Positions 1 through 9,638 of a stretch of 64,000 nucleotides of DNA are shown here, in pieces. The first letter of the stretch is position 1; each line of letters starts with the position of its first letter. A model generated the notes under the pieces. The model searched no databases. It was not told the DNA's origin and saw nothing but the letters and a program-made list of their open reading frames with translations. The position numbers and the translations under genes were made by a program. Where the stretch lies: positions 1 through 64,000 of the forward strand of contig CANQTC010000005.1 in the NCBI GenBank assembly GCA_947626675.1. The letters are read 5' to 3'. This DNA is from an uncultured Coprococcus sp. (GTDB lineage Bacteria; Bacillota; Clostridia; Lachnospirales; Lachnospiraceae).

Positions 1-5
1 TCTAT

Positions 6-219
6 AAGTTATCACATTTGAAGAACTTTGTCAACAACTTTTTTCATTTTATTTTAGTTGTTTATTTGTTGTCGTTTATTTGCGACAACTTTTATAGTTT
101 ATCACATTTAACATTCTCTGTCAACAACTTTTTTATTTCTATAGCTTAAAGTTTTTTCTCAGATTATTTGTCAAACGCGACAACTTCTATAAGTTACCAT
201 AATTAATTTAAGTTGTCAA
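6..219 (-). promoter_or_regulatory. Three tandem sigma-A promoters reading off the left edge
   Basis: Seen on the minus strand: three copies of a TTGACA -35 box, each followed after exactly 17 bp by a -10 box. The pairs are 214-219 with 191-196 (TAACTT), 119-124 with 96-101 (TAAACT) and 29-34 with 6-11 (TAACTT). Each -35 is preceded by T- or A-rich DNA, and in the two upstream copies GTTGTCGC follows the -10 by 6-7 nt (184-177 and 89-82), so the initial transcribed sequence is repeated too. The copies are about 90 bp apart. Tandem strong promoters with a common start are typical of rRNA or other highly expressed operons. The gene served lies left of the window, so its identity is inferred only. 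No gene is seen in 1-228. Confidence 0.7.
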
Positions 220-228
220 CAGATTTTT

Positions 229-1083
229 CTAATTTTTTCTATCAATTTCTTTACCAATCATAATTCCCTTCGCATCCGTCCCATGTCCTATATCCTTCGT
301 AACTGCAATCGGTAAATCATATCCTGTAAATCGCCGGAGCATTGTTTCCACATACGGTTTGCAGCCCTCCTTTTCCATCTGTGTAAATGTACCGAGTAAT
401 ATCCCTGATATCTTATCGAACACTTTCATTTGCTCTAATTGACATAAATAGGTTTCTATCTGGGGAATTGTTCCGCCACAGCTTTCCAGTAACAGTATCT
501 TGTCTTTGAAATCAGGCATAAATGCTGTTCCTGCTAATTTTAAAAAGCACCGTATATTTCCTCCTACTACAATCCCATCCATTTTCTTTCCCTGAATAAA
601 TCTGTAACTTATATCAAACAAATCATTTTTATCATTGAAAACTGTATTTCTAAAGTCTTCTATTTGTTTTTCGCCATGTTCATATATGACATTACAAAGT
701 TGATATAAAACAGATGGTTTACCGGTCTTTGCATAAACTGCATTTAAAACTGTTGTTAAATCACTATATCCCCAAAATAATTTTGAACTGCTGCTTATTT
801 CTTCGTAATTAAGATATGGCAGTATTCCATTTGCTATATCGCCACCGGAGATATCAAATATTCCTTTTATTTCATCATCTCTGTAAAAATCCATAAGGGC
901 ATTGGCACGTTCTTCTGCATCGCCGCTATGCACACCCTCTTTTTCAAAAATATATTTACTGAAAACAGGCTGCAGGCCTATACCTTCTAATGTACTTTTC
1001 AATTGCTCCATCTGCCTGAAACAAGTTCTTTTTCTGCCATTTGAACAGCAGACAATGCCTATTTTATCACCTGTTTTGAACAT
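229..1083 (-). CDS. LD-carboxypeptidase family protein (peptidase S66, MccF-like)
   Basis: A 284-residue protein matching the S66 serine peptidase family, which includes murein LD-carboxypeptidase LdcA and the microcin C7 self-immunity protein MccF. The nucleophile motif GYSD gives Ser107, the LLLE strand gives Glu200 and the GHG motif near the C-terminus gives His267, so the Ser-Glu-His triad is complete. There is no signal peptide, so it acts in the cytoplasm, probably on recycled muropeptides or peptidyl-nucleotides. The start is set by GGAGG seven bases before the ATG. It lies 38 bp downstream of lon on the same strand and may be read through from it. Which of the two substrate classes it uses cannot be told from sequence. 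Confidence 0.85.
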   Translation of the reverse strand: MFKTGDKIGIVCCSNGRKRTCFRQMEQLKSTLEGIGLQPVFSKYIFEKEGVHSGDAEERANALMDFYRDDEIKGIFDISGGDIANGILPYLNYEEISSSSKLFWGYSDLTTVLNAVYAKTGKPSVLYQLCNVIYEHGEKQIEDFRNTVFNDKNDLFDISYRFIQGKKMDGIVVGGNIRCFLKLAGTAFMPDFKDKILLLESCGGTIPQIETYLCQLEQMKVFDKISGILLGTFTQMEKEGCKPYVETMLRRFTGYDLPIAVTKDIGHGTDAKGIMIGKEIDRKN

Positions 1084-1121
1084 CTGATACCTCCGTTTTT
1101 ACAAAACAGCTTATATCCAAA

Positions 1122-3431
1122 TTATACTAATGCACACTCAAGCACCTGTTTCATCGTGGAAACAGGAATGATATTGATACCGCCGGTTATCTCCTCATCA
1201 ATTTCTGCAAGATTCTTTACATTACTTTCGGGTATAATCACATCTTTTATTCCGATACTCTTTGCCGCAAGAAGCTTCTCTTTGAGTCCTCCTATAGGAA
1301 GTACATTTCCTCTCAGGGTTATTTCACCGGTCATAGCAAGCTTTCCTTTCACAGCTTTATTAAATATAGCGGAATAAAGGGCTGTAGCCATCGTGATACC
1401 TGCTGATGGCCCGTCTTTCGGTACAGCGCCTTCAGGTATATGAATATGTATATCATGTTTCTCATAAAAATCTTCGCCCAGTTCTGCCGATTCTTTCAAC
1501 GACCTGATATAACTCATCCCTGCAGCAGCAGATTCTTTCATCACATCTCCGATTTTTCCTGTCAGCTGCATCTGTCCCTTTCCCGGCATTACATTTACTT
1601 CTATATCAAGCGTCACTCCGCCAACAGCAGTCCAGGCAAGTCCTCTGACAGAGCCAATTTTATTTTCAAGATTATGCGATTCATCTTTATACTTTTCCGG
1701 CCCTAAAAGTGAAACCACCATTTTCTTATCTACTTTTACCGTTTCGATTCCTTCCGTCAAAATCATACGACATGCTTTTCTGCACAGCTTATCTATTGTA
1801 CGCTCAAGTCCCCGTACGCCGGCCTCTCTTGTGTAATATTTTATGATATATCGTATCGCCGAACTATTCAGCTTAAAATCATTTTTCTTAAGGCCATTCT
1901 TTTTTCTCGCTTTATCCACAAGATATAATCTGGCTATATTATATTTTTCATTTTCGGTATAACCCGGTATCTCTATAATTTCCATTCTGTCAAGAAGCGG
2001 TCCCGGTATCATGGATGCATCATTTGCTGTGGCAATAAACAACACTTTACTAAGGTCTATCGGGACTTCAAAATAATGGTCATAAAATCTATTGTTTTGT
2101 TCTCCATCCAGAACCTCTAATAATGCAGATGATACATCCCCTTTATAATCACTGCTTACTTTATCTATTTCATCAAGCAATATAAGCGGATTATTTGTCT
2201 TTGTCTTTGCAACGGACTGTGCAATACGACCAGGCATTGCACCTATATATGTTTTTCGATGTCCTCTGATTTCGGCTTCATCCCTGACCCCTCCAAGTGA
2301 CATACGGATATATTCCTTATTCGTTGCAGCTGCTATCGATTTTGCTATCGATGTTTTTCCTGTTCCGGGCGGTCCGACAAGACAGATAATAGGCATATTT
2401 CCCCTTTTATTTAGTATATGAACCGCGAGATAATCAATGATTCTTTCTTTTACTTCTGCAAGACCATAATGTTCTGCCTCAAGTATCTTGATTGCATTTT
2501 CAAGATTATCATTTTCTTCCGAAGATTTATCCCACGGGTAATCAAGCAACGTTTCTATATAATTCGATAGAACACCGCTTTCAGCCGACATTTGCGGTAC
2601 TGATTTATAGCGTTTTATCTCTTTAGAAAGCTTTTCTTTCACTTCATCAGGAGCTCCGCTTGTTTCCAGTCTCTCGATATATTTATCTGCTGACTCGTCT
2701 ATGTCATCCTCACCAAGTTCTTTCTTTATAACCTTAAGTTGTTCTCTAAGTACATATTCTTTCTGATGCTGATTTACACAATCCTGAAGCTTTAACTTTA
2801 TATCATTTCTGATTGCCATAATGTTCAGTTCTTCTTCCATAATCCATAAAAGTTTTACCGCACGTTCTTTTATGTCAACTGCCTCCAGTATCTCCTGCCT
2901 TTTTTCAAATGGCATAGGTATAAAATCTGCCACCCCATCAGTCAATGTACCTAAATCTTTCATCTCAACCAGATTTTTATATATGATTTTATTGGAGCCA
3001 AGTCCACTTGCAAATGCCTGCTTCAGTTTTTCTACAATCATCCTTAAATAAGTCTTGCATTCCTGCTCAGACATATCCAAATCACTATCTTCTATAATCT
3101 CTATATCTCCATTAAAAAATCCATTTTCTTTTGTAAAGCTTACAAGTTTTCCTCTTTTCTCTGTTTCAATAAGCACCCTCAACGACTTATTAGGCAGTTT
3201 AATAAACTGCTTTATTTTTGCAGTTACACCTATATCATATAAGTCCGGATTTTTTTCATCCATTACCAGTTTTCTCCCTGTAATCATAAATACTCTTCCA
3301 TCATGCTCCATTGCACTTGTTGCTGCCTTACAGGACTCTTTGCTCATAATATCCAAATTAGTCGAATTTCCGGGCATAATATTAATACCCTTTAGTATAA
3401 TCATAGGTATTCCCCAAATTGCATTTTCCAT
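1122..3431 (-). CDS. lon: ATP-dependent protease Lon
   Basis: A 769-residue LonA-type protease: N-terminal substrate-binding domain, coiled coil, AAA+ ATPase with Walker A GPPGTGKT and Walker B LILLDEIDK, and a C-terminal protease domain with the catalytic Ser in PKDGPSAG and the partner Lys about 40 residues later in GGLKEKLLAAK. It degrades misfolded and regulatory proteins in the cytoplasm. AGGAGA nine bases upstream supports the ATG chosen. It is the last gene of tig-clpP-clpX-lon, but a clear terminator lies between clpX and lon, so lon is reached by read-through or from its own promoter. Length and domain order are normal for the family. Confidence 0.97.
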   Translation of the reverse strand: MENAIWGIPMIILKGINIMPGNSTNLDIMSKESCKAATSAMEHDGRVFMITGRKLVMDEKNPDLYDIGVTAKIKQFIKLPNKSLRVLIETEKRGKLVSFTKENGFFNGDIEIIEDSDLDMSEQECKTYLRMIVEKLKQAFASGLGSNKIIYKNLVEMKDLGTLTDGVADFIPMPFEKRQEILEAVDIKERAVKLLWIMEEELNIMAIRNDIKLKLQDCVNQHQKEYVLREQLKVIKKELGEDDIDESADKYIERLETSGAPDEVKEKLSKEIKRYKSVPQMSAESGVLSNYIETLLDYPWDKSSEENDNLENAIKILEAEHYGLAEVKERIIDYLAVHILNKRGNMPIICLVGPPGTGKTSIAKSIAAATNKEYIRMSLGGVRDEAEIRGHRKTYIGAMPGRIAQSVAKTKTNNPLILLDEIDKVSSDYKGDVSSALLEVLDGEQNNRFYDHYFEVPIDLSKVLFIATANDASMIPGPLLDRMEIIEIPGYTENEKYNIARLYLVDKARKKNGLKKNDFKLNSSAIRYIIKYYTREAGVRGLERTIDKLCRKACRMILTEGIETVKVDKKMVVSLLGPEKYKDESHNLENKIGSVRGLAWTAVGGVTLDIEVNVMPGKGQMQLTGKIGDVMKESAAAGMSYIRSLKESAELGEDFYEKHDIHIHIPEGAVPKDGPSAGITMATALYSAIFNKAVKGKLAMTGEITLRGNVLPIGGLKEKLLAAKSIGIKDVIIPESNVKNLAEIDEEITGGINIIPVSTMKQVLECALV

Positions 3432-3460
3432 ATGTATATCCGTCTCCTATGTATATTTTT

Positions 3461-3494
3461 TAAAAAGCCGGAATGAAATCATCCCGGCTTTTTT
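3461..3494 (-). terminator. Intrinsic terminator between clpX and lon
   Basis: On the minus strand AAAAAGCCGG pairs with CCGGCTTTTT around a short AT-rich loop, immediately after the clpX stop and before the lon ribosome site at about 3450. The flanking T and A runs make it potentially bidirectional. Its position suggests partial termination, so lon would be expressed below clpX or independently. Confidence 0.8.
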
Positions 3495-3497
3495 ATA

Positions 3498-4790
3498 TTA
3501 TGCAATTTCACCGTCACTTGCGTTCGAGCGTTTCTTTTTTACTTGTTTCTTCACAATCGGTGCATCTGCATATTCTACGACAGGTGCTGCCCCGTCTGTT
3601 ATAACTTCTTTTGTTATAATACATTTTGATACCGTTTCATCTGAAGGAACTTCAAACATCAGGTCAAGCGTTGCCTTTTCTATAATTGAACGAAGACCTC
3701 TTGCCCCTGTTTTTCTCTCCATCGCTTCTTTTGCAATTTCACGAAGCGCGGCATCTTCAAACTCCAATATAACGCCATCAAGTTCAAATAATCTTTTATA
3801 TTGTTTCGCTATGGCGCTTTTTGGCTCAGTAAGAATTTTTACCAAAGCATCTTCGTCAAGGAAATCAAGCGTTACAGCGACAGGTACTCTTCCTACAAAT
3901 TCAGGTATAAGACCATATTTTACAAAATCCTGAGGAAGTACTTTCTTAATCATCCTGCCTAAATCCTGTTCAGACGGATTGACAACATCAGCATTAAATC
4001 CGATGCCTTTTTTACCAACCCTATCCTCTATGATTTTCTCAAGACCTTCAAATGCTCCGCCGCATATAAACAGAATATTCGTTGTATCAATCTGTATAAA
4101 TTCCTGATGAGGATGTTTTCTGCCGCCCTGCGGCGGAACAGATGCTACAGTTCCCTCAATAATCTTCAAGAGCGCCTGCTGAACACCTTCACCGGATACA
4201 TCCCTTGTTATAGATACGTTTTCACTCTTCTTTGTTATCTTATCAATCTCATCAATATAGATAATACCATGTTCCGCCCGCTCTACATCATAGTCAGCAG
4301 CCTGTATCAGCTTGAGCAGAATATTTTCAACATCTTCACCCACATAACCTGCCTCTGTAAGCGCTGTTGCATCTGCTATCGCAAATGGTACATTCAAAAG
4401 CTTCGCTAAAGTCTGTGCCAGATAGGTCTTACCTGAACCCGTTGGTCCTACCATCAATATATTACTCTTTTGGAGTTCTACATCAAAATCCTTTTCTGCA
4501 AGGATTCTCTTATAGTGGTTATATACCGCTACTGAAAGAACTTTTTTTGCATCCTCCTGACCGATAACATACTGGTCAAGGAAATCTTTTATTTCCTTTG
4601 GTTTCAGAAGATTGATGTCATTATCAAGTGACATATCTTCTAATTCCTCATCTATAATTTCTGCACAAATCTGTATACATTCATCACAGATATAAGCATT
4701 CGGACCTGCTATAAGTTTTCTTACCTGATCCTGTGTTTTATTGCAAAATGAACATCTAAGTTGTTTTCTATCGTCACTACGATTTGCCAT
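3498..4790 (-). CDS. clpX: ATP-dependent Clp protease ATP-binding subunit ClpX
   Basis: A 430-residue AAA+ unfoldase. The N-terminal zinc-binding domain has four cysteines in CSFC and CDEC pairs (about residues 14-39), followed by Walker A GPTGSGKT, Walker [11 protein letters not shown], the pore loop GYVGEDVE and a sensor region ending in TGARGLRS. It recognises tagged substrates, unfolds them and feeds them to ClpP, whose gene is the next one upstream (18 bp gap). AAAGAGG before the ATG supports the start. The 20-residue basic tail is variable in the family. Confidence 0.97.
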   Translation of the reverse strand: MANRSDDRKQLRCSFCNKTQDQVRKLIAGPNAYICDECIQICAEIIDEELEDMSLDNDINLLKPKEIKDFLDQYVIGQEDAKKVLSVAVYNHYKRILAEKDFDVELQKSNILMVGPTGSGKTYLAQTLAKLLNVPFAIADATALTEAGYVGEDVENILLKLIQAADYDVERAEHGIIYIDEIDKITKKSENVSITRDVSGEGVQQALLKIIEGTVASVPPQGGRKHPHQEFIQIDTTNILFICGGAFEGLEKIIEDRVGKKGIGFNADVVNPSEQDLGRMIKKVLPQDFVKYGLIPEFVGRVPVAVTLDFLDEDALVKILTEPKSAIAKQYKRLFELDGVILEFEDAALREIAKEAMERKTGARGLRSIIEKATLDLMFEVPSDETVSKCIITKEVITDGAAPVVEYADAPIVKKQVKKKRSNASDGEIA

Positions 4791-4808
4791 TACAATACCT
4801 CTTTAATA

Positions 4809-5390
4809 TTATCTATTCGCTATCACACTGTCTATTAAACCATATTCACAGGCTTCTTCAGCAGACATCCAGTTATCACGCTCGGTATCAGCAGAAATAA
4901 CATCAAGCGGTTTTCCTGTATTCTCGCTTAACATTCTGTTCAGCTTTTCCTTCGTCTTTAAAATATGCTTTGCAGCAATCTCGATTTCTGTTGCCTGTCC
5001 CTGCGCTCCACCAAGCGGCTGATGTATCATAATCTCTGAATTAGGAAGTGCAAATCTCTTGCCTTTCGTACCTCCTGCTAAAAGGAAGGCACCCATGCTG
5101 GCCGCCATACCACAGCATATCGTAGATACGTCACATTTAATATATCTCATTGTATCATATATTCCCATGCCCGCGGTAACAGAACCACCAGGGCTGTTTA
5201 TATATAACGAAATATCTTTTGAAGGGTCTTCAGATTCCAGGAAAAGCAACTGTGCAATAATGATACTGGCAGATGTATCATTTACCTCTTCTCCCAAAAA
5301 TATAATCCTATCCTTCAGTAATCTTGAATAAATATCATAAGAGCGTTCACCACGACTGGTCTGCTCTATGACATAAGGCACTAAACTCAT
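4809..5390 (-). CDS. clpP: ATP-dependent Clp protease proteolytic subunit ClpP
   Basis: A 193-residue serine protease that forms the tetradecameric chamber used by ClpX and other Clp ATPases. The catalytic triad is visible: Ser98 in GMAASMGA, His123 in IMIHQPLGG and Asp172 in ERDNWM. Length is typical. GGAGG lies 11 bases before the ATG. It sits between tig and clpX, the classical bacterial order, and is probably transcribed from the promoter upstream of tig. Confidence 0.97.
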   Translation of the reverse strand: MSLVPYVIEQTSRGERSYDIYSRLLKDRIIFLGEEVNDTSASIIIAQLLFLESEDPSKDISLYINSPGGSVTAGMGIYDTMRYIKCDVSTICCGMAASMGAFLLAGGTKGKRFALPNSEIMIHQPLGGAQGQATEIEIAAKHILKTKEKLNRMLSENTGKPLDVISADTERDNWMSAEEACEYGLIDSVIANR

Positions 5391-5434
5391 CTATATTATA
5401 CCTCCTGTTTAACGATATCAGACTAGCGTAAATT

Positions 5435-6721
5435 TTAAACTTCTTTTGCGTTTTCCACAACAAAATCGGCTGCCTTCTTTACAGCTATATCTTTCTTCAT
5501 ACTCTTCTTTTCAGCATCTCCCATGAATTCCTTGATATCTTCAAGCTGCATCTGATACTGTTTTGCCATCTTGTCAAGTTCTGCATCAAGTTCTTCATCA
5601 GTAGCTTCAATATTTTCTGCATCTGCAACAGCCTCAAGTACAAGACGTGACTGTAATCTCTTCTCTGCATCAGGCTTAATTTTTTCCATAAATGCTTCTT
5701 CTGTTACATTGCAAATCTGAAGATACTGTTCAAAATTAATTCCCTGATACTGTAAATTCTGAGCAAAATCTTCTTTCATTCTTTCCTGTGTTTCTTTAAT
5801 CATTGCTTCTGCAATGTCCATTGATGCGCCTTCAATAATCTTATCAAGAATCTTGTATTCCTTCTCGTTATCAGCAGCTTTCTTCTTCTTTGCAAGAAGT
5901 GTATTCTTTACATCTTCTTTGTATTCTCCAAGTGTATCAAAATCGGATACTTCAGCAGCAAATTCATCATTCAGCTCTGGAAGATCAGCTTCCTTGATTC
6001 CTTTTATTACACACTTAAATACAGCAGGCTTTCCTGCAAGTTCCTCAGCCTGATAATTCTCAGGGAAAGTAACATGAACTTCAACATCTTCATCGATATT
6101 CTTTCCAACAAGCTGGTCTTCAAAAGTATCAATAAATGAATGGGAGCCAAGTACAAGCTTGTAATTTTCACCTTTGCCGCCCTCGAACGGTACGCCATCT
6201 ATAAAGCCTTCAAAATCAAGAACAACTTCATCATCAAGCTTTGCTGCTCTGTCTGTTACATCCACCATTCTTGAATTCTTCTTCTGTTCTTTTAATATCT
6301 CTTCCATAACCTCATCATCAGTTACTTCAACTTCAACTTTTTCTACTTCTATGCCCTTATATTCTCCTAATGTAACTTCCGGCTTAACAGCTACTTCAGC
6401 AGTAAAAATAAAATCCTTACCCTTTTCTATCTGCTCAACATCGATAACAGGTCTTGATGTAATCTCAAGCTCAGATGCAACTGCTTCCTTAGGATATTTT
6501 TCATTAATCAATGTATTTGCAGCTTCTTCATAAAATACCTCAGGGCCATACATTTTCTCAATAAAACTCTGCGGAACTTTTCCCTTACGGAAACCAGGCA
6601 CATTAAACTTACCTTTGTTCTTGTTATAAGCTGCTTTCGTTGCCTTGTCAAAATCCTCTGCAGGTACTGTAATCGTAAGCTTCGCCATGCTATGCTCAAG
6701 TTTTTCTACTGTTAAACTCAT
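5435..6721 (-). CDS. tig: Trigger factor (ribosome-associated chaperone)
   Basis: A 428-residue protein with the three trigger factor domains: an N-terminal ribosome-binding domain containing the signature GFRKGKVP (about residues 44-51), a central FKBP-type peptidyl-prolyl isomerase domain (about 160-245) and a helical C-terminal chaperone domain. It binds at the ribosome exit tunnel and shields nascent chains. GGAGGA before the ATG defines the start. It is the first gene of the clp cluster and has a good promoter about 80 bp upstream, so folding and degradation functions are co-transcribed. Confidence 0.96.
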   Translation of the reverse strand: MSLTVEKLEHSMAKLTITVPAEDFDKATKAAYNKNKGKFNVPGFRKGKVPQSFIEKMYGPEVFYEEAANTLINEKYPKEAVASELEITSRPVIDVEQIEKGKDFIFTAEVAVKPEVTLGEYKGIEVEKVEVEVTDDEVMEEILKEQKKNSRMVDVTDRAAKLDDEVVLDFEGFIDGVPFEGGKGENYKLVLGSHSFIDTFEDQLVGKNIDEDVEVHVTFPENYQAEELAGKPAVFKCVIKGIKEADLPELNDEFAAEVSDFDTLGEYKEDVKNTLLAKKKKAADNEKEYKILDKIIEGASMDIAEAMIKETQERMKEDFAQNLQYQGINFEQYLQICNVTEEAFMEKIKPDAEKRLQSRLVLEAVADAENIEATDEELDAELDKMAKQYQMQLEDIKEFMGDAEKKSMKKDIAVKKAADFVVENAKEV

Positions 6722-6801
6722 CTTAATATTTCCTCCTTATAATCAGCACATTATGCTTTATCGCTCTTAAATATGCGGTATATACCCACATCAATCAATC
6801 G

Positions 6802-6831
6802 ATTATACCATAACCTTCTTAGAAATGTCTA
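6802..6831 (-). promoter_or_regulatory. Sigma-A promoter of the tig-clpP-clpX cluster
   Basis: Minus strand: TAGACA (6831-6826) and a perfect TATAAT (6807-6802) with an 18-bp spacer, about 80 bp upstream of tig and just downstream of the terminator of the spore protein gene. No CtsR- or HrcA-type operator was recognised here. Confidence 0.7.
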
Positions 6832-6835
6832 GTAT

Positions 6836-6879
6836 AAAAAAAGAAGATATTGCAATATTATTCTATATTGCAATATCTC
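6836..6879 (-). terminator. Terminator downstream of the spore protein gene
   Basis: A perfect 14-bp inverted repeat (6846-6859 with 6866-6879, AGATATTGCAATAT) with a 6-nt loop is followed on the minus strand by TTCTTTTTTTT. It separates the spore protein gene from the tig operon. Confidence 0.9.
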
Positions 6880-6904
6880 CCCAAATTTTTACAGTAAGAT
6901 GGTT

Positions 6905-7120
6905 CTATCTTCCTGACATCTGCTCTTCCTGTCTCTTAATCATCTGACGAACCATTTCGCCGCCGATAGAGCCTGTCTGAGCTGATGTTAAATCTCCATT
7001 ATAACCTTCCTTAAGGTTTACGCCGATTTCCTGAGCAACTTCCATTTTAAATCTATTCATGGCATCCTTTGCCTCTGGAACGCTCATCTTGTTTGTTCCT
7101 GTTGAACTAGAATTTGACAT
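6905..7120 (-). CDS. Alpha/beta-type small acid-soluble spore protein
   Basis: A 71-residue protein with both SASP signature regions: FKMEVAQEIGVNL and GSIGGEMVRQMI, plus the GYNGDL stretch between them. Such proteins coat DNA in the spore core, protect it from UV and serve as an amino acid reserve on germination. An upstream in-frame ATG exists six codons earlier, but GGAGG at 7129-7133 lies inside that extension and is spaced 8 nt from the ATG at 7120, so 7120 is the better start. A CATAATA box at 7176-7170 resembles the -10 of forespore sigma-G promoters, but no well-spaced -35 was found. The gene implies the organism can sporulate. Confidence 0.93.
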   Translation of the reverse strand: MSNSSSTGTNKMSVPEAKDAMNRFKMEVAQEIGVNLKEGYNGDLTSAQTGSIGGEMVRQMIKRQEEQMSGR

Positions 7121-7218
7121 TTCATTTTCCTCCATCAAATTTATTTAATTAAGACTTTTGTCTTGTTACTATTATGTTCACTTTGGAAAATGTTATTATG
7201 CCAATTTATGTAAATAAA

Positions 7219-8286
7219 TTAATATTGTTTCGGTTCTTCTTCCCCGTTCATCACTCTGATTGCAGACTGTGCAAGTGCAAGGAGTTCGTCTTCGCCCGGA
7301 TAAATCGTAAATGGCGCTATAAATCCTGCTCTCTTCTCAAGTTCTTCACAGGTATGCTTAGAATATGAGATACCGCCTGTAAGAATAATCTGGTCAACTT
7401 CACCACGAAGTACCGTTGCCATAGCGCCGATATCCTTTGCCACCTGCTGATAGAATGCATCCTGAACAAGCTTTGCATGTTCATCACCTTCATTTACCAT
7501 CTTTTCAAGGTCTCTTGCATCATTGCTTCCTATATATGCATTAAATCCGCCATTTCCTAATATCTTTTTCATAACTTCCTGTTGTGTGTACTCACCTGAG
7601 AAACACATCTTTACAAGGTCACCTGTAGGAACACCGCCTGCTCTTTCCGGAGAAAAAGCGCCGTCGCCATCCAGTGCATTATATACATCAACAACTTTTC
7701 CCTTTAAATGTGCGCCTACTGATACACCGCCGCCCATATGAACGACAATCAGATTTAATTCTTCATATTTTTTTCCTGTCTCTTTTGCATATCTTCTTGC
7801 GACAGCCTTCTGATTGAGTGCATGGAATACGCTTCTTCTTGGTATATCAGGCATACCTGATAATCTTGAAGACGGCATCAGTTCATCAACAACGGTAGGG
7901 TCTGCGATAAATGAAGGAACACCCACCTGATCTCCAATCTCCTTTGCCAGTATTCCACCAAGATTGGATGCATGCTGTCCCTGAACGCCAATCTTTAAAT
8001 CTTCAAGCAGTTCATCACTTACAGGATATGTACCGCCCGGAATCGGCTTCAGCATACCGCCTCTTCCAACGCATACATCAAGTGTGTTGATATCAAAATT
8101 CTTTTCAGCAAGAACATCAAGTATCACCTTTCTTCTGAAGTCCTTTTGTTCAACAATCAGATTATAGCCTGCCAGTTCTTCTGTTGTATGTCTGAGCGTT
8201 TCTTCAAATAATAAGGTTTCATCTTCAAATACACCTATCTTTGTAGATGTAGAACCCGGATTAATTACAAGAATTTTATATGACAT
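7219..8286 (-). CDS. buk: Butyrate kinase
   Basis: A 355-residue acetokinase-family enzyme (ASKHA fold) with the N-terminal phosphate-binding motif [12 protein letters not shown], the central [13 protein letters not shown] motif and the C-terminal LTGGISYS motif. It converts butyryl phosphate and ADP to butyrate and ATP. AGGAGA precedes the ATG. It is 16 bp downstream of ptb, forming the ptb-buk operon of butyrate producers that use substrate-level phosphorylation rather than butyryl-CoA:acetate CoA-transferase. The length fits butyrate kinase (about 355) rather than acetate kinase (about 400). Confidence 0.95.
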   Translation of the reverse strand: MSYKILVINPGSTSTKIGVFEDETLLFEETLRHTTEELAGYNLIVEQKDFRRKVILDVLAEKNFDINTLDVCVGRGGMLKPIPGGTYPVSDELLEDLKIGVQGQHASNLGGILAKEIGDQVGVPSFIADPTVVDELMPSSRLSGMPDIPRRSVFHALNQKAVARRYAKETGKKYEELNLIVVHMGGGVSVGAHLKGKVVDVYNALDGDGAFSPERAGGVPTGDLVKMCFSGEYTQQEVMKKILGNGGFNAYIGSNDARDLEKMVNEGDEHAKLVQDAFYQQVAKDIGAMATVLRGEVDQIILTGGISYSKHTCEELEKRAGFIAPFTIYPGEDELLALAQSAIRVMNGEEEPKQY

Positions 8287-8302
8287 AATATTTCTCCTTT
8301 TA

Positions 8303-9223
8303 CTATTTTGTATTCTTCATTGCCTCAGCAACAACTGCTGCAAGCGCTATAGAATTCATCTTTACTTCAAATGTATCCGATCTTGATGTAAGAATAACAG
8401 GTGCGTCTGTTCCTGTTATGATACAGCCATTTTTACATGGTGTTGTATGAACAAGACATTTATAAACAAGATTACCTGCATGAATATCCGGGAATAAAAC
8501 AACATCTGCATCACCAACAATTTTTCTTCCTGTTGCGCCTTTATGCTGTGCAGCTTCCGGGTCTATTGCAAGGTCTAATGACAATGGACCATCTATGATA
8601 CATCCTGTAATCTCACCATTTTCATTCATCTTTGTCAGTTCTGCTGCATCAACAGTTGCAGGCATCTTCGGATTTACAACCTCTACTGCTGCCAGCGGAG
8701 CTACTTTAGGATTTGAAATGCCACATGCATGAGCAACCTCTACTGTATTTTCAATGATTGATTTTTTCTCTTCAAGTGTCGGATATGTCATAAATGCAAC
8801 ATCTGTAAGGAATAAAAGCCTGTCTATTCCAGGAACTTCAAATACTGCTACATGTGATAATGGCTTTCCGGTTCTAAGTCCGACTTCTTTATCAAGCACA
8901 CTCTTTAAAAATCCCTTTGTATCAATCAGTCCCTTCATATACATATCTGCTTTTTTATTATGTACAAGTTCTACTGCCTTATGAGCTGCCGCTGTTACAT
9001 CCGGCTCATTAATAATCTCATAGTCGGAAATATCCATATTTATTTCTGCTGCGATTTCCCTAATCTTTGCTTCATCACCAACTAAAATTGCATCGGCAAT
9101 TCCTTTTTCTTTCGCTGCCTTAACAGCCTCTAATATAGGCGCATCCTGCGCACACGCAACTGAAACAGTCTTTCTGTCACACTGTGAAACCTTTGCTAAT
9201 AAATCATCAAAACCTTTACTCAT
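8303..9223 (-). CDS. ptb: Phosphate butyryltransferase
   Basis: A 306-residue member of the phosphate acetyl/butyryltransferase family. It exchanges CoA of butyryl-CoA for phosphate to give butyryl phosphate, the substrate of the next gene, buk. Typical segments include the [12 protein letters not shown] region near residue 90, HVAVFEVP and the C-terminal [14 protein letters not shown] segment. AGAGGTG upstream of the ATG supports the start, and a promoter is visible at 9270-9298. Together with buk it forms the terminal ATP-yielding step of butyrate fermentation. Confidence 0.95.
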   Translation of the reverse strand: MSKGFDDLLAKVSQCDRKTVSVACAQDAPILEAVKAAKEKGIADAILVGDEAKIREIAAEINMDISDYEIINEPDVTAAAHKAVELVHNKKADMYMKGLIDTKGFLKSVLDKEVGLRTGKPLSHVAVFEVPGIDRLLFLTDVAFMTYPTLEEKKSIIENTVEVAHACGISNPKVAPLAAVEVVNPKMPATVDAAELTKMNENGEITGCIIDGPLSLDLAIDPEAAQHKGATGRKIVGDADVVLFPDIHAGNLVYKCLVHTTPCKNGCIITGTDAPVILTSRSDTFEVKMNSIALAAVVAEAMKNTK

Positions 9224-9269
9224 TTGTTTGCACCTCTCACATCATATTTTATAAATTCATTCGTTTCAT

Positions 9270-9298
9270 ATGGTAGCACTTATAAATAAAAAGGTCAA
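9270..9298 (-). promoter_or_regulatory. Promoter of ptb-buk
   Basis: Minus strand TTGACC (9298-9293), 17-bp spacer, TACCAT (9275-9270), about 47 bp upstream of the ptb ATG. The -10 is only moderately close to consensus. Confidence 0.6.
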
Positions 9299-9357
9299 TA
9301 AATATTATCTCCATTTTATATAATGAAAGACAGATACAACTGTATCCTGCGCCTTTA

Positions 9358-9386
9358 TTGACAAGAGAGGTACAAAATGTTAAGAT
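9358..9386 (+). promoter_or_regulatory. Promoter of the ABC-F leader
   Basis: TTGACA at 9358-9363, a 17-bp spacer and TAAGAT at 9381-9386. Transcription would start near 9393, giving a leader of about 280 nt before the ABC-F gene. Confidence 0.75.
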
Positions 9387-9415
9387 AGTACCATCTTACG
9401 GAGAGAGGTGAAAAG

Positions 9416-9427
9416 ATGAGAAGATAA
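9416..9427 (+). CDS. Three-codon leader peptide (Met-Arg-Arg)
   Basis: ATG AGA AGA TAA at 9416-9427, five bases after a strong ribosome site GAGAGAGGTG at 9401-9410. Very short leader ORFs upstream of antibiotic-resistance genes act as sensors: a drug-stalled ribosome on the leader changes downstream RNA folding. Here the ribosome site and start codon themselves form one arm of a helix with 9511-9526, so ribosome occupancy directly competes with that helix. Assignment as a translated peptide is inferred from the ribosome site and position. Confidence 0.6.
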   Translation: MRR

Positions 9428-9603
9428 TTTACTTTTGATTACATGAAATGCTTTAGCAGTATGGCTAACGATGCACATGCTGTTTTATCATGTTGCCAAA
9501 AGTGGATTATGTTCTCATAACCTCTCTTTTTTGTGCATGAAATTTTATTGTAAGTGATGACAGAGATATCATCTCTCCAATATATGAGGTTATAGTATGT
9601 AAT

Positions 9604-9638
9604 GGAACTTTCTGGCAGCAGAAAGTTCCTGTTTTTTT
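9604..9638 (+). terminator. Intrinsic terminator in front of the ABC-F gene
   Basis: A perfect 11-bp stem (GGAACTTTCTG with CAGAAAGTTCC) with a GCAG loop is followed by TG and seven T. It lies 37 bp upstream of the ABC-F ATG, so most transcripts should stop here unless antiterminated. Confidence 0.9.

Noticed and set aside
3055-3933. A 292-codon plus-strand frame across lon and clpX
   Set aside because: It is antisense to two complete conserved genes, has no ribosome site and an unnatural Ser/Ile-rich composition.
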